NCBI RefSeq assembly: GCF_001983995.1
Contig: NZ_CP019450.1
Location: 3,906,001 to 3,970,000, forward strand
Length of the DNA: 64,000 nt
From: Halioglobus japonicus
Lineage (GTDB): Bacteria > Pseudomonadota > Gammaproteobacteria > Pseudomonadales > Halieaceae
Direction: 5' to 3'
Part shown: one piece after another, positions 21,009-31,947 of the stretch
How the letters are laid out: each line of letters starts with the position of its first letter
Position numbering within the stretch: the first letter of the stretch is position 1
Made by a program: the position numbers and the translations under genes
The notes under the pieces: generated by a model
Told to the model about the DNA's origin: nothing
Seen by the model: the letters and a program-made list of their open reading frames with translations, nothing else
The model's database searches: none

Positions 21009-21175
21009 CGCTTGTGCGCAACAAAGACAGCTTAGAACTTTCTCCGAGAAGTGTTTGAGGGATGCTTGAGAATTGCGCAGCAATCCCACCCCGAGTTGCC
21101 CCGCGGCCGCAGCCGCCGGAGTGGAGCGCGTGGCCGCGTAGAAGTGCTATGCCACAGCTCATTCACGGTTAGCCT
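21009..21175. repeat. MITE-like repeat, copy 2, lacking the left terminal repeat
   Basis: This is a direct repeat of 20819–20985. It starts with CGCTTGTGCGCA, shares the central CAATCCCACCCCGAG and GCGGCCGCAGCCG blocks nearly base for base, and ends with GCCACAGCTCATTCAC and TAGCCTRAA. The first third has diverged most and the left 21-bp terminal repeat is missing. The remainder of the 20418–21278 gap holds no gene I can support; the acs promoter should lie in its right end. Confidence 0.72.
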
Positions 21176-21278
21176 GAAAGAAGCCATCTGGCAGACCTTA
21201 GACCTTAGTCGGCTTGCCATGCACTGGCGTAACAGTAGAATCCAGAGTCCACTGAAAGAATAATCACGGAGGACAACC

Positions 21279-23210
21279 ATGTCCGAGTTTCCGACCCACC
21301 CGGTACCCGCCAACTTCAAGGATGCGCACATCGATGCCGACACCTACAAGGCCATGTACCAGCGCTCCATCGATGACCCCGATGGCTTCTTTTCCCAGAT
21401 GGCCAATGACTTCCTGTCCTGGGACCAGCCCTGGGACAAGGTCATGGAGTACGACTTCATCAAAGGCGAAGCCGCCTGGTTTGCCGGCGGCAAGCTGAAC
21501 GTCAGCTACAACTGTGTCGATCGCCACCTGCCCGAGCGCGCCGACCAGACCGCCCTGATCTGGGAAGGTGACGACCCCGCTGACAGCAAACACATCACGT
21601 ACGCTGAACTGAAAGACCACGTCTGCAAACTCGCCAACGCGCTCAAAGCGCGCGGCGTCAAAAAGGGCGATCGCGTGTGCATTTACATGCCGATGATTCC
21701 CGAGGCCGCTTACGCCATGCTGGCCTGTACACGCATCGGGGCCGTGCACTCCATTGTCTTCGGCGGATTTTCCCCGGAAGCCCTCAAGGATCGCATCCTC
21801 GACTCCGACTGTCAGACCGTCATCACCGCCGATGAAGGTGTGCGCGGTGGCCGCAAGGTGCCACTTAAGGTTAACGCCGACAAGGCTCTCGAAGCCTGTC
21901 CCAACGTGCACACCTGTCTGGTGGTGGAGCGTACCAGTGGCGATGTCGCTTGGAACGCAGACCGCGACGTCTGGTATCACGAGCTGGTGGACGGTCAGAG
22001 CACCGACTGCGAGCCGGAGTCCATGGATGCCGAGGACCCGCTGTTTATTCTTTACACCTCTGGATCAACCGGCAAACCCAAAGGGGTTCTGCACACCACG
22101 GGCGGCTACCTGCTGCAGGCCGCCATGACCTTCAAATACGTCTTCGACTATCGCGATGGCGAGATCTACTGGTGTACCGCCGATGTGGGCTGGGTAACCG
22201 GGCATACCTATATTGTGTACGGCCCTCTGGCTAATGGTGCCATCTCACTGATGTTCGAGGGCGTACCCACCTACCCCGACGCAGGCCGCTGCTGGGAAGT
22301 CGTCGACAAGCACCAGGTGAATACGTTCTACACGGCGCCTACCGCCATTCGCGCCCTGCAGGCCGTCGGCGATGAGCCGGTAACGCGCGCATCACGCGTT
22401 AGCCTGCGGCTGCTGGGCACTGTGGGTGAGCCAATCAACCCAGAAGCCTGGGAGTGGTACCACCGCGTCGTCGGTGACGGCCGCTGTCCGATCATCGATA
22501 CCTGGTGGCAGACCGAAACAGGCGCCCACATGATTACACCACTGCCTGGCGCTGTGCCGTTGAAGCCGGGCTCCGCCACCTTCCCGTTTTTCGGCGTAGA
22601 GTTGGCACTGCTCAACGAAGACGGCTCCGAAATCGAGGGACCCGGCGCGGGCTACCTGGTGGTCAAGCGCTCCTGGCCGAGCCAGATACGCACCGTATTC
22701 GGTGACCACAAGCGACTGATTGATACCTACTTCAGGAACTACCCGGGCTACTACTTCACGGGCGACGGCGCCACGCGTGATGAAGACGGCTACTACTGGA
22801 TTACCGGTCGGGTCGACGATGTACTCAATGTGTCCGGCCACCGTATGGGTACCGCGGAGGTCGAAAGCGCACTGGTGTTACACGAGGAGATTGCAGAAGC
22901 GGCCGTAGTGGGCTTCCCCCACGATATCAAGGGTCAGGGCATTTATGCCTACGTCACACCAATGCAGGGCGTAGAGCCCAACGAAGAACTTCGCCAGGAA
23001 CTCATTGCGCTGTGCGTGAAGGAAATCGGCCCTATTGCCAAGCCGGACATCATTCAGTGGGCACCGGGTTTACCCAAAACCCGCTCGGGCAAAATCATGC
23101 GCCGTATTCTGCGCAAGATCGCCGAGAATGAACTGGACAGCCTGGGCGACACCAGCACGCTGGCGGACCCCTCCGTTGTCGATAACCTGGTGGCTAATCG
23201 GCCTGGTTGA
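21279..23210 (+). CDS. acs: Acetyl-CoA synthetase (AMP-forming)
   Basis: It activates acetate to acetyl-CoA through acetyl-AMP. The 643-residue length is typical. The AMP-binding core [18 protein letters not shown] lies near residue 264, WWQTETG near residue 410, and the C-terminal [11 protein letters not shown] holds the Lys that is acetylated by Pat-type enzymes in relatives. CGGAGGA precedes the ATG. It stands alone between the repeat region and a convergent glycosyltransferase gene. Confidence 0.97.
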   Translation: MSEFPTHPVPANFKDAHIDADTYKAMYQRSIDDPDGFFSQMANDFLSWDQPWDKVMEYDFIKGEAAWFAGGKLNVSYNCVDRHLPERADQTALIWEGDDPADSKHITYAELKDHVCKLANALKARGVKKGDRVCIYMPMIPEAAYAMLACTRIGAVHSIVFGGFSPEALKDRILDSDCQTVITADEGVRGGRKVPLKVNADKALEACPNVHTCLVVERTSGDVAWNADRDVWYHELVDGQSTDCEPESMDAEDPLFILYTSGSTGKPKGVLHTTGGYLLQAAMTFKYVFDYRDGEIYWCTADVGWVTGHTYIVYGPLANGAISLMFEGVPTYPDAGRCWEVVDKHQVNTFYTAPTAIRALQAVGDEPVTRASRVSLRLLGTVGEPINPEAWEWYHRVVGDGRCPIIDTWWQTETGAHMITPLPGAVPLKPGSATFPFFGVELALLNEDGSEIEGPGAGYLVVKRSWPSQIRTVFGDHKRLIDTYFRNYPGYYFTGDGATRDEDGYYWITGRVDDVLNVSGHRMGTAEVESALVLHEEIAEAAVVGFPHDIKGQGIYAYVTPMQGVEPNEELRQELIALCVKEIGPIAKPDIIQWAPGLPKTRSGKIMRRILRKIAENELDSLGDTSTLADPSVVDNLVANRPG

Positions 23211-23232
23211 ATCTCTTGGGGGCGTTAGCCCC

Positions 23233-24969
23233 CTATCCTGACACCCGCGATAAAAGTTTCTGTTCGAAATCTGCCGTGTAGCTCGCCGCACTCGTGAGCG
23301 GGCTCCCGACCATTTTCGGCCGCAGCCCCTGGCGCAGGGCCAGAAGTTCTTCGCGATGCTCTGACCAATATTGTCCCAGGCGGACGAACTCTTCCTCATC
23401 ACTGGCAGTAAAGCCTTCTATTTCCAGGCTCGCCAACATGCCGGCGGTCTGGCGACTGATGATGCGCTCGCCGAGCAAGGTGAGCACGGGCGTGCCCATC
23501 CACAGGGATTCACAGGTGGTCAATCCGCCGTTATAGGGAAAGGTATCCAGAGCAATATCGATGTCGCCATATTCGGCAAACATCTCGGCGTGGGGTGAGA
23601 TTCCACGAAACTCGATGCGTTCAACCCCGATACCGTGCTCTGCAAAGCGCTCCAGGAACACCGTCTGGGAATCCGCCTCACCAAATGCTGAGCCCTTTAG
23701 AACCAACCTCGATCCCGGTACGCCATTCAGCAGCGCGCACCAGGTGGCGATCACGTGGGGCACCATCTTGTGGTGTCGGTTAAAGGAGCCGAAAACGAGA
23801 GGCGCATCCAGTGCCGTATTGAATACCGGCTCAGGCGCATAGTCAGGCGCCTCATAGACCAGTCGCGGCTGATCCAATAACAGCAATTCCTCGGTGAATT
23901 GCTGAGCGCTATCGGGTGGCGAGGAAAACGCATCACTGACGTAATAGTCCATCGTATCCAGACCAGTGGTGTCGAAGTAGTCGAGCATTGACACCTGCAC
24001 GGGCGCTGGCTTCCGGGCCATAATGCCAATGCGGTTCTCCGGAGAGTGGCCGGCAAGATCAACCAGCACATCGATACCATCGTCGACAATCCGCTGGGCA
24101 GCGGCCTGATCAGACAGTTTACCCACGTCTATCCAGGCATCAGCGCGCTCCCTGAAGTACTCTGTCAGTTCATCTGTGCGGGGAGTGGCATTGTAGAGGT
24201 ACACTTCGAAACGCTCGCGGTCATGATGATCAAACAAAGGTTTAAAAAAGTACCCGACAATCTCCCGGGAGAAGCGCGGCGAGAGATAACCAATGCGAAT
24301 TTTCTTACCCGAATCAATGGTGCGATTCTGCTCCAGCCGAGGATTGGCTTTGCTTATCGCTACTGCGAGTTGCCGGTGCATATTGAACAGCCGCTGGTGA
24401 TCGGACTGCGAGAACATGTGCATGCTGAGCAGTATCTGGCTCATGGTCGCCAGGTCGACATTGGCTGCGCCAAACACCTTCAGGTAGCTTTCAACAGCTT
24501 CCGCAGAACGACCCAGGTCACGCAGCGTATGGCCGCGGTTCGGATACACAATCAACAGATCAGGATTGATTTTCAGGGACCGATTAAAGGCCTCCAGTGC
24601 TTCAGTGTTACGCCCGGCAATGCTCAGCGCCGTACCGTAGTTGTAAAAGTACTTGGGGTCATTGGGGCGAGCCTTGATCGCGCGCGCCATGAGCCCGCAG
24701 GCATTGTCATAGTCGTTCGCCCGCATGGCCACTGACGCGGCCAGGGCAAGCACCTCTGGAGACGCCTTGGTCTTTTCCAGCAGGGGCTGAAGCACCCTGG
24801 ACGCGCGCGCAGTGTCGCCCAGATCCAGCGCTGTCTTGGCGATCTTAATGACGTCATTATTGGAGATTGTCTCCTGACCTGCGTTTTCAAATTCTCCGCC
24901 GGCGAGGCAGCAACGCTTGTATTTTTTCCCACTTCCGCACGGACACGGAGCGTTTCTAGAAGGCGGCAT
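23233..24969 (-). CDS. SEC-C / TPR / O-GlcNAc-transferase-like protein (GT41 family)
   Basis: The protein has 578 residues. Residues 1–25 are a SEC-C zinc motif (APCPCGSGKKYKRCC). Residues ~35–170 are TPR repeats (DPKYFYNYGTALSIAGR, YPNRGHTLRDLGR). Residues ~215–575 resemble the SPINDLY/OGT catalytic domain, with DLAGHSPENRIGIMARKPAPVQV, FGSFNRHHKM (candidate UDP-binding Lys), and ALDTFPYNGGLTTCESLWMG. Such enzymes add a sugar to Ser or Thr of proteins. In the first catalytic motif GYLSPRFSREIVGYFF the His usual in OGT (GYVSxDFxxH) is not seen, so donor, acceptor and activity are open. It is convergent with acs. Confidence 0.85.
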   Translation of the reverse strand: MPPSRNAPCPCGSGKKYKRCCLAGGEFENAGQETISNNDVIKIAKTALDLGDTARASRVLQPLLEKTKASPEVLALAASVAMRANDYDNACGLMARAIKARPNDPKYFYNYGTALSIAGRNTEALEAFNRSLKINPDLLIVYPNRGHTLRDLGRSAEAVESYLKVFGAANVDLATMSQILLSMHMFSQSDHQRLFNMHRQLAVAISKANPRLEQNRTIDSGKKIRIGYLSPRFSREIVGYFFKPLFDHHDRERFEVYLYNATPRTDELTEYFRERADAWIDVGKLSDQAAAQRIVDDGIDVLVDLAGHSPENRIGIMARKPAPVQVSMLDYFDTTGLDTMDYYVSDAFSSPPDSAQQFTEELLLLDQPRLVYEAPDYAPEPVFNTALDAPLVFGSFNRHHKMVPHVIATWCALLNGVPGSRLVLKGSAFGEADSQTVFLERFAEHGIGVERIEFRGISPHAEMFAEYGDIDIALDTFPYNGGLTTCESLWMGTPVLTLLGERIISRQTAGMLASLEIEGFTASDEEEFVRLGQYWSEHREELLALRQGLRPKMVGSPLTSAASYTADFEQKLLSRVSG

Positions 24970-25064
24970 CCCGCAACCTGATATATCCCTGGAACAGGTC
25001 TATTTTGTAATTCATTTCACGCGTGATTGCGAGCAAAAGCTGGGCAAGCAGGCACCGTAAGACA

Positions 25065-25094
25065 TAAAAAAAGGGCGTGCTATGCACGCCCTTT
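25065..25094 (-). terminator. Intrinsic terminator after pnp
   Basis: On the minus strand AAGGGCGTGC and GCACGCCCTT form a ten-base stem with a short loop, followed by a seven-T run, about 20 bases after the pnp stop. It ends the metY-to-pnp operon. Confidence 0.88.
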
Positions 25095-25114
25095 CGTAAA
25101 CTTACTGACTGCGC

Positions 25115-27238
25115 TTAGTCTTCGGCAGCGTCTTCAGCAGAATCTTCGACAGCCTCATCTTCCAGCAATTCCTTGATGGAGAGCTTGATGCGGCCGCGCT
25201 GGTCTACGTCCAGTACTTTCACCTGTACTTCCTGACCTTCGCTCAGGTGGTCAGATACATTCTCCACACGCTCATTGGCGATTTGGGAGATGTGTACCAG
25301 GCCATCTTTGCCGGGCAGGATAGTAACGAACGCACCGAAATCAACGATGCGGGCAACAGTACCGGTGTAAACCGCACCGACTTCTGCTTCAGCAGTAATC
25401 TCTTCGACCATGGCTACCGCCTTGTCGCGAGCTTCCTGATTCTGGCCGAAGATCTTCACAGTGCCGTCGTCGTCGATGTCGACAGTAGCGCCGGATTCTT
25501 CGGTAATGGAGCGGATAGTCGCGCCACCTTTACCGATTACGTCGCGGATCTTGTCGGAGTCGATCTTCAGGGTCACCATAGAAGGCGCGTTAGGTGAAGT
25601 CACCTGGCGACCTTCAGAGATCACTTCGTTCATCTGGCCCAGGATGTGCAGACGTGCCTGCTGTGCCTGTTCCAGAGCGGTTTCCATGATCTGGGCAGTG
25701 ATACCTTCGATCTTGATGTCCATCTGCAGCGCTGTAACACCTTCAGAGGTACCGGCTACTTTGAAGTCCATGTCGCCCAGGTGATCTTCGTCACCCAGGA
25801 TATCGGTCAGCACGGCAAACTGGTTGCCGTCTTTCACCAGGCCCATCGCAATACCTGCTACCGGCGCCTTCAGAGGTACGCCTGCCGCCATCAGCGACAT
25901 AGAACCGACACAGACGGAAGCCATAGAGCTGGAACCGTTGGATTCAGTGATCTCGGATACAACACGGACAGTGTAGGGGAATTCTTCTTCACCGGGCAGT
26001 ACTGCAGCCAGACCGCGACGCGCCAGACGGCCGTGACCAATCTCACGACGGCTGGTAAAGCCTACACGACCCGCTTCACCCACGGAGTAGGGAGGGAAGT
26101 TGTAGTGCAGCATGAACGGATCGCGACGCTCGCCTTCCAACGCGTCGATGATCTGTGCATCGCGAGTGGAACCCAGGGTAACGGCGCCGATGGCCTGGGT
26201 TTCACCACGGGTAAACAGCGCAGAACCGTGAACCTTGGACAGTACGTCAACTTCACAGGCAATCGCGCGAACAGTACGGGTGTCGCGACCATCGATGCGG
26301 GGCTCGCCCGCCAGGATGCGCTTGCGCACCAGGTTCTTTTCGATCTTCTTGAACAGCTCCTTCACTTCGTCAGCGGAGGGGCCTTCTTCAGTGACCAGTG
26401 CTTCTACCGCCGCGTCGCGAATCTCGCCGACGCGAGCGTAGCGCTCAGACTTCTCGGTAATGCGGTAGGCATCGCCCAGATCTGCTTTCACCTGGTTTTC
26501 AACGGCAGTCAGCAACTCTTCGTTCACTGCAGGCGCCTGCCACTCCCACTTGGGCTTGCCAGCTTCAGCGGCCAGTTCGTTGATCGCCTGGATCACGGTC
26601 TGCATTTCCTGGTGGGCGTAAAGTACCGCACCCAACATCTGGTCTTCGGTCAGCTCTTTGGCTTCCGATTCAACCATGAGTACCGCGTCTGTAGTACCGG
26701 CAACCACCATGTCCAGCTTGCTTTCAGCCAGCTGTTCGTAAGTGGGGTTGAGCATGTAGCCCGTGTCTTCGCTAAAGCCAACACGCGCACCGCCGATAGG
26801 GCCGTTGAACGGCGCACCGGAGATCGCCAGCGCAGCCGAGGTACCGATCATCGCGGGGATGTCAGGGTCGATGCTGCTGTCTGCGGACATAACAGTACAG
26901 ACAACCTGTACTTCGTTCATAAAGCCGTCGGGGAACAGCGGACGAATCGGGCGGTCGATCAAGCGGGACGTCAGAGTCTCTTTCTCGCTGGGACGTGCTT
27001 CACGCTTGAAGAAGCCGCCGGGGATTTTACCTACAGAGTAGGTTTTCTCAACGTAGTGGACAGCCAGGGGGAAGAAGTCGCGACCTTCGCGCTGGGTCTT
27101 CTCCGCGACAACGGTACACAGTACTGAGGTATTCTCGACGGTCACCAGAACCGAACCAGTCGCCTGACGGGCGATGCGGCCGGTTTCCAGAGTGACGGTC
27201 TGTCCACCGTACTGGAAAGTCTTAGTTACAGGATTCAC
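25115..27238 (-). CDS. pnp: Polyribonucleotide nucleotidyltransferase
   Basis: This 3'-to-5' phosphorolytic exoribonuclease is part of the RNA degradosome. Two RNase PH domains ([25 protein letters not shown]) are followed by KH ([12 protein letters not shown] near residue 560) and S1 ([16 protein letters not shown] near residue 625) domains and an acidic tail. I choose the GTG at 27238 ([12 protein letters not shown], 707 residues) because GGAG lies six bases upstream and this matches the family N-terminus; an ATG nine codons earlier is possible. It follows rpsO, as in E. coli. Confidence 0.96.
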   Translation of the reverse strand: MNPVTKTFQYGGQTVTLETGRIARQATGSVLVTVENTSVLCTVVAEKTQREGRDFFPLAVHYVEKTYSVGKIPGGFFKREARPSEKETLTSRLIDRPIRPLFPDGFMNEVQVVCTVMSADSSIDPDIPAMIGTSAALAISGAPFNGPIGGARVGFSEDTGYMLNPTYEQLAESKLDMVVAGTTDAVLMVESEAKELTEDQMLGAVLYAHQEMQTVIQAINELAAEAGKPKWEWQAPAVNEELLTAVENQVKADLGDAYRITEKSERYARVGEIRDAAVEALVTEEGPSADEVKELFKKIEKNLVRKRILAGEPRIDGRDTRTVRAIACEVDVLSKVHGSALFTRGETQAIGAVTLGSTRDAQIIDALEGERRDPFMLHYNFPPYSVGEAGRVGFTSRREIGHGRLARRGLAAVLPGEEEFPYTVRVVSEITESNGSSSMASVCVGSMSLMAAGVPLKAPVAGIAMGLVKDGNQFAVLTDILGDEDHLGDMDFKVAGTSEGVTALQMDIKIEGITAQIMETALEQAQQARLHILGQMNEVISEGRQVTSPNAPSMVTLKIDSDKIRDVIGKGGATIRSITEESGATVDIDDDGTVKIFGQNQEARDKAVAMVEEITAEAEVGAVYTGTVARIVDFGAFVTILPGKDGLVHISQIANERVENVSDHLSEGQEVQVKVLDVDQRGRIKLSIKELLEDEAVEDSAEDAAED

Positions 27239-27298
27239 TTTTTTCTCCAATTCCAAATATGACAACCGGGGCCCCTTGGCCCCGGAAGTGTGTAATGC

Positions 27299-27568
27299 TT
27301 AGCGACGCAGACCGAGTCGTTTGATCAGGTCAGTGTAGCGCGCTGCATCTTTGCGCTTGAGGTAATCCAGCAATTTACGACGCTGGTTTACCATGCGGAT
27401 CAGGCCGCGGCGGGAGTGGTGGTCGTGCTTGTGCGACTTGAAGTGCCCCTGGAGCTGCTCGATGTTTGCAGTGAGCAGAGCTACCTGTACTTCCGGGGAA
27501 CCAGTGTCGCCCTCGCCTACCTGGTACTCATTTACGATTGCTGCTTTCTGTTCAGCGTTCAAAGCCAT
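27299..27568 (-). CDS. rpsO: Ribosomal protein uS15
   Basis: This 89-residue protein is a primary binder of 16S rRNA in the central domain. [27 protein letters not shown] is the conserved core, and the length is exactly that of the E. coli protein. It lies between truB and pnp. In E. coli S15 represses its own mRNA by binding a leader pseudoknot; the leader here contains inverted repeats but I cannot assign that fold. Confidence 0.97.
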   Translation of the reverse strand: MALNAEQKAAIVNEYQVGEGDTGSPEVQVALLTANIEQLQGHFKSHKHDHHSRRGLIRMVNQRRKLLDYLKRKDAARYTDLIKRLGLRR

Positions 27569-27627
27569 TTTCTATTCCTCTTGAATAATCTGCCTCAGGT
27601 GGCGAACCACCCTTCCTATAAAAAGAG

Positions 27628-27794
27628 CCTGTCCGTGCAGATTAACAGACAGGTTCGCGTTGCCCTCAGTGGGCAACTATCTACCAAGCACCGCAATCGG
27701 CGTCCTGCCTCATGCGCTGCACGCCCTGAAGATGCTGGCGAAACCGCGTGGGCTTTCTTGCAACTTCAGGGCTTTCATTGGCCTAAGGCCAATG
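27628..27794 (-). promoter_or_regulatory. Structured truB–rpsO leader region
   Basis: Read on the minus strand, this gap before rpsO contains a perfect 19-base palindrome (27776–27794, CATTGGCCTAAGGCCAATG), a GCCCTGAAG/CTTCAGGGC pair around 27722–27773, and a CCTGTC/GACAGG stem (27628–27653) followed by CTCTTTTT. The last could act as a weak terminator or attenuator ahead of rpsO. This fits a processed or autoregulated rpsO leader, but function is inferred. Confidence 0.4.
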
Positions 27795-27831
27795 CCGGCG
27801 CATCCTTGCCCCGGGTGGTGAGCCGACAATA

Positions 27832-28761
27832 TTATTGTGCGGCCACCACTAGACGACGCGGCGCCACGCGCCCATCGTCCAATATCTCTCCAATGCCCAA
27901 AAACTCACCGGTTTCCAGAGCGACGCGCACCATACCATCACAGGGCGCGTTTGGCACCATGACCGGTTGGCCCTGGCGCATGTAATATCCACTGGACTCA
28001 CTCAGCCGCACCAGCGGCATGGCCTCCAATGCGGCATCGGCCGGCATCAGCAGCTCGTCCATTTGCCGCAGCTCCTCATTCTCCTTGAGGGCTTCCAGCG
28101 TCTGCAACGTCACACTGTCATCCAGTGTGAACGGTCCTGCCTTGGTGCGACGCAGTGCGCTGACAAACGCACCACACTCAAGAGCCTTACCCAGGTCTTC
28201 GGCGATCGAGCGTACATAGGTACCCTTGGTACACTCGATATAAACATCCACTTCAGGCGCTGCACCGGTTCTGAATTCACGGAGCTCCAGCTGTTTGATT
28301 ACCACCCGACGCGACTTACGCTCCACCTCGATCCCCTGACGCGCCAGCTTGTAAAGCGGCTGCCCGTCCTTCTTCAGGGCCGAGTACATCGAGGGGACCT
28401 GTTCGATCTCACCTCGAAACTGTTCCAATGCTGTCGCCACATCGCACTCACTAATGTGGCTGGCATCCATTTGCTCCAATATTTCGCCATCGGCATCGCC
28501 ACTGGCGGTTGCGGTGCCCAGCGTAAACGTACTGGTATAGGCCTTGTCTGCATCCAGCAAATACTGGGAAAACTTGGTGGCCTCACCAAAGCACAGGGGT
28601 AATACCCCTGTCGCCAGCGGATCTAGGCTACCTGTGTGCCCGGCCTTGGCGGCGAAATATAAATGTTTGGCCGTTTGCAGCGCTCGGTTGGAACTCAGCC
28701 CCAGGGGCTTATCCAAAACCAGAATGCCATCAATCGGTCTGCCACGGCGGCGCCTTGCCAC
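27832..28761 (-). CDS. truB: tRNA pseudouridine-55 synthase
   Basis: It makes Ψ55 in the T-loop of tRNAs. The protein has 309 residues. GHTGSLDPLATGVLPLCFGEATK near residue 41 carries the catalytic Asp, CTKGTYVRSIAEDLG lies near residue 180, and a C-terminal PUA-like part follows. The start is GTG at 28761, three bases after the rbfA stop. Confidence 0.96.
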   Translation of the reverse strand: MARRRRGRPIDGILVLDKPLGLSSNRALQTAKHLYFAAKAGHTGSLDPLATGVLPLCFGEATKFSQYLLDADKAYTSTFTLGTATASGDADGEILEQMDASHISECDVATALEQFRGEIEQVPSMYSALKKDGQPLYKLARQGIEVERKSRRVVIKQLELREFRTGAAPEVDVYIECTKGTYVRSIAEDLGKALECGAFVSALRRTKAGPFTLDDSVTLQTLEALKENEELRQMDELLMPADAALEAMPLVRLSESSGYYMRQGQPVMVPNAPCDGMVRVALETGEFLGIGEILDDGRVAPRRLVVAAQ

Positions 28762-28764
28762 CGT

Positions 28765-29160
28765 TTACTGCTCCCCTTCGCCATCGCGCAAGCCGAGCTC
28801 TTCGTCAGCTTTGGCAGCGCGCTGGATCAGGTCTTCCAGATGTCGGCCACGGCCCACACTGGAATCGAAATAAAATCGCAGTGAAGGCAGGCGGCGCATG
28901 CTGCTATCGCGGGACAGCTGACTGCGCAAAAAGCCTGCAGCGCGGTTCAGTGCCTCGGTAGTCTCCTCTGCCTCTGTCGAGGAATTGGAATCCATCGAAG
29001 TATAGTAGACCCGGGCGTGACCGAGGTCCTTGCTGACATCGACGCCCGTGATGCTGACCATACCCACCCTGGGGTCGCGCACTTCGTGCTGGATCAGCGC
29101 CGCCAGTTCCCGCTGCAGATAATCTGCAACGCGCTGGGTTCTGGCGTATTCCTTGGCCAT
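28765..29160 (-). CDS. rbfA: 30S ribosome-binding factor A
   Basis: It helps late 30S maturation and cold adaptation. The 131-residue protein has a single KH-like fold, with RVADYLQRELAALIQHEVRDPR at the N-terminus and LPSLRFYFDSSVGRGRHLEDLI toward the end. It lies between infB and truB in the expected order. Confidence 0.95.
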   Translation of the reverse strand: MAKEYARTQRVADYLQRELAALIQHEVRDPRVGMVSITGVDVSKDLGHARVYYTSMDSNSSTEAEETTEALNRAAGFLRSQLSRDSSMRRLPSLRFYFDSSVGRGRHLEDLIQRAAKADEELGLRDGEGEQ

Positions 29161-29178
29161 GACAGCTGCGGCACTCGC

Positions 29179-31899
29179 TTACAGCGAGCGCGCAATCTCC
29201 TTCACTTCGTACACTTCGATCTGGTCGCCGACCTTCACATCTGTGTAGTTCTTCACGCCGATACCACATTCCATGCCATTACGGACTTCATTAGCGTCAT
29301 CCTTGAAGCGGCGCAGGGATTCCAGCTCACCTTCATAAATCACCACGCTGTCGCGCAGTACGCGGATGGGCTTGGAACGGTAAACGGTACCTTCGGTGAC
29401 CATGCAGCCAGCGATCTGGCCAAACTTCGGCGAACGGAACACATCGCGCACTTCGGCAATACCCACGATTTCTTCGCGCAATTCCGGTGCCAGCATGCCT
29501 GACAGGGCCGACTTCACATCGTCCAGCAGGTCGTAGATGACATTGTAGTAACGCAGGTCGACGCCTTCGTTCTCAACCACTTTACGGGCCGAGGCATCGG
29601 CACGGACGTTGAAGCCAAACATGACTGCATTGGAGGTAATCGCCAGAGTAACGTCAGTTTCGGTAATACCACCGACACCGCCCGATACAATGTTTACCTG
29701 TACCTCGTCGTTGCCAAGGTCGAGCAGTGAAGCCTGGATCGCTTCCAGGGATCCGCGCACATCGGCCTTGACCACCACGTTGAGGGTCTTGCGATCGCCG
29801 GCACCCATAGCTTCAAACATATTATCCAGCTTGGCCGCCTGCTGACGGGCCAACTTGGTATCGCGGCTTTTCTCCTGACGGAAGTCGGCCAGCTCACGCG
29901 CCTGGCGCTCGTTCTCTACCGCGGCGAACTGATCACCGGCGTCCGGTGTGCCATCGAGGCCGAGAATCTCGACCGGAATACTCGGGCCGGCCTCTTTAAT
30001 GGGCTGCCCGTTTTCGTCGAGCATGGCGCGCACGCGGCCATATTGCAGGCCAGCCAGGACGATGTCGCCCTGACGCAGGGTGCCGCTCTGCACCAGCAGT
30101 GACGCCACCGAACCACGGCCCTTATCAAGGCGTGACTCGATCACAATACCCTGGGCAGGCACGTCGCGCGCAGCGGTCAATTCGAGCATCTCAGACTGCA
30201 GCAATACCGCGTCGAGAAGTTCGCTAATACCTTCACCGGTCAGCGCAGATACGGGGATAAACTGGACATCGCCACCCCAGTCTTCAGGGATAACATCTTT
30301 CGCTGCCAGCTCATTCTTAACGCGATCGGGGTCGGCGCCCTCTTTGTCCATCTTGTTCACGGCAACAATGAGAGGCACTTCAGCTGCGCGAGCATGGTTC
30401 ACCGCTTCTTCAGTCTGGGGCATAACGCCGTCGTCTGCCGCCACGACCAGAATCACGATGTCAGTACTCTTGGCACCGCGGGCACGCATCGCGGTAAACG
30501 CGGCGTGGCCTGGCGTGTCGAGGAACGAGATCATGCCGTGATCGGTTTCTACGTGGTATGCACCGATATGCTGAGTAATACCACCGGCCTCGCCAGAGGC
30601 AACATGGCTCTTGCGGATATAGTCGAGCAGCGAAGTCTTACCGTGGTCGACGTGACCCATAACAGTAACCACAGGCGCGCGAGACTCCTCGGTACCTTCG
30701 TGCTGAGCCAGGGATTCTTCCAGGCTCTCTTCCAGAGCTTCAGAACTAACAGCTTTAACGCTGTGGCCCAATTCCTCGACGACCAGCGTGGCAGTATCCT
30801 GGTCAATCATCTGGTTGATGGTCGCCATCACACCCAGCCCCATAAGCTGCTTGATGACTTCACCGGCCTTGATCGACATCTGCGCGGCGAGATCGCCCAC
30901 AGAGATCATTTCGCCCACTTCTACTTCTACGGCTTTCTTCGCGGTGGGGAGCTCAAAGCCGTGCTTGGAATGCTCCTCGTGGGCAGCTTTCAGCTTCTTG
31001 CGGCCGCGACGGCGACCCATGCCGGACTCAGCCCGGTCCAGATCTGACAGCGAGAGATTGTGTCCGCGCTGCTTACCGCGACCCTGGGGCGCATTCCGAT
31101 CAGGGCGTGCATGCGGCTTCTTCTTGCGATCCACGGTCGTTGTGGTGGGTGCATCGTGCAGACGCTTGGGACGCTTGGTAGCGTCTTTTGAGGCCGCTTC
31201 CTTGGCCTTGGCAGCAGCTTCGGCTTTCTTGCGCTCTTCTTCTGCTTTCTTTGCTTCCAGTGCAGCCTTGCGGGCGGCAGCTTGTTCAGCTTCCTGCTTC
31301 TTGCGGCGCGCGGCAGCGCGCTGACGCAAAACTTCAGGATCAATATTGGCGGGGTCTTCCTCAACCTCGGCGTCTTCAGCCGGGGCTGCCGCCTCTGCTG
31401 CAGCTGCTTCGGCTTCTGCTTCGGCGGCTTCGGCTTCTGCAGCCGCTGCCTCTGCCTCTGCGGCAGCTTTCTCAGCAGCCTCAGCGGCTTCGGTCGCGGC
31501 GGCTTCAGCCGCAGCAGCTTCCTCTGCAGCCTTCTCGACCGCTGCTGCTTCTTCGGCCGCTGCCTCTGCTGCGGCAGCCGCTTCGGCTTCAATCTCTGCC
31601 GGGTCACGCTTCACATAAGTACGCTTCTTGCGCACCTCAACGGCCACGGTCTTTTTGCCTTGTGAGCCGGATGTCTTCAGCGTGCTCAGCGTTTTACGCT
31701 TCAGCGTAATGCGCTTGGGCGCATCGGTGGACTCACCGTGGCTGCGCTTTAAAAAGGCAAGCAGCGTCTGCTTGTCTTCATCTGAGACAGCCTCCGCGGC
31801 GTCAGTATGGGGCAGGCCGGCTTCCTTCATCTGCGTAAGCAGACGATCGGTGGATGCTCCCACGACTTCTGCGAGTTGCTGTACTGTCACTTGCGCCAT
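29179..31899 (-). CDS. infB: Translation initiation factor IF-2
   Basis: This GTPase delivers fMet-tRNA to the 30S subunit. The 906-residue protein starts with an IF2_N domain ([14 protein letters not shown]), then an unusually Ala/Glu-rich linker (residues ~95–180, long runs of [10 protein letters not shown] type), a basic Lys/Arg stretch, and a second IF2_N-like helix. The G domain shows GHVDHGKT (~residue 415), DTPGH and NKMD, followed by domains II, III and the C-terminal fMet-binding domain. The linker is low complexity, so open frames antisense to it are incidental. Confidence 0.97.
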   Translation of the reverse strand: MAQVTVQQLAEVVGASTDRLLTQMKEAGLPHTDAAEAVSDEDKQTLLAFLKRSHGESTDAPKRITLKRKTLSTLKTSGSQGKKTVAVEVRKKRTYVKRDPAEIEAEAAAAAEAAAEEAAAVEKAAEEAAAAEAAATEAAEAAEKAAAEAEAAAAEAEAAEAEAEAAAAEAAAPAEDAEVEEDPANIDPEVLRQRAAARRKKQEAEQAAARKAALEAKKAEEERKKAEAAAKAKEAASKDATKRPKRLHDAPTTTTVDRKKKPHARPDRNAPQGRGKQRGHNLSLSDLDRAESGMGRRRGRKKLKAAHEEHSKHGFELPTAKKAVEVEVGEMISVGDLAAQMSIKAGEVIKQLMGLGVMATINQMIDQDTATLVVEELGHSVKAVSSEALEESLEESLAQHEGTEESRAPVVTVMGHVDHGKTSLLDYIRKSHVASGEAGGITQHIGAYHVETDHGMISFLDTPGHAAFTAMRARGAKSTDIVILVVAADDGVMPQTEEAVNHARAAEVPLIVAVNKMDKEGADPDRVKNELAAKDVIPEDWGGDVQFIPVSALTGEGISELLDAVLLQSEMLELTAARDVPAQGIVIESRLDKGRGSVASLLVQSGTLRQGDIVLAGLQYGRVRAMLDENGQPIKEAGPSIPVEILGLDGTPDAGDQFAAVENERQARELADFRQEKSRDTKLARQQAAKLDNMFEAMGAGDRKTLNVVVKADVRGSLEAIQASLLDLGNDEVQVNIVSGGVGGITETDVTLAITSNAVMFGFNVRADASARKVVENEGVDLRYYNVIYDLLDDVKSALSGMLAPELREEIVGIAEVRDVFRSPKFGQIAGCMVTEGTVYRSKPIRVLRDSVVIYEGELESLRRFKDDANEVRNGMECGIGVKNYTDVKVGDQIEVYEVKEIARSL

Positions 31900-31947
31900 G
31901 CAATCTTCTCCTCGATACCCTGTATATGTTTGCTTGTGTCTACCGGA

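Noticed and set aside
20418..21278. CRISPR array or tandem-repeat locus in the ychF–acs gap.
   Set aside because: There are only two copies of a long repeat with no regular short repeat–spacer pattern and no cas genes.
25646..27127. 493-codon open frame antisense to pnp.
   Set aside because: It lies entirely within pnp, lacks a recognisable domain, and arises from codon-position GC bias.
31188..31709. Long plus-strand open frames opposite infB.
   Set aside because: They mirror the Ala/Glu-rich linker and have no ribosome-binding site or family resemblance.
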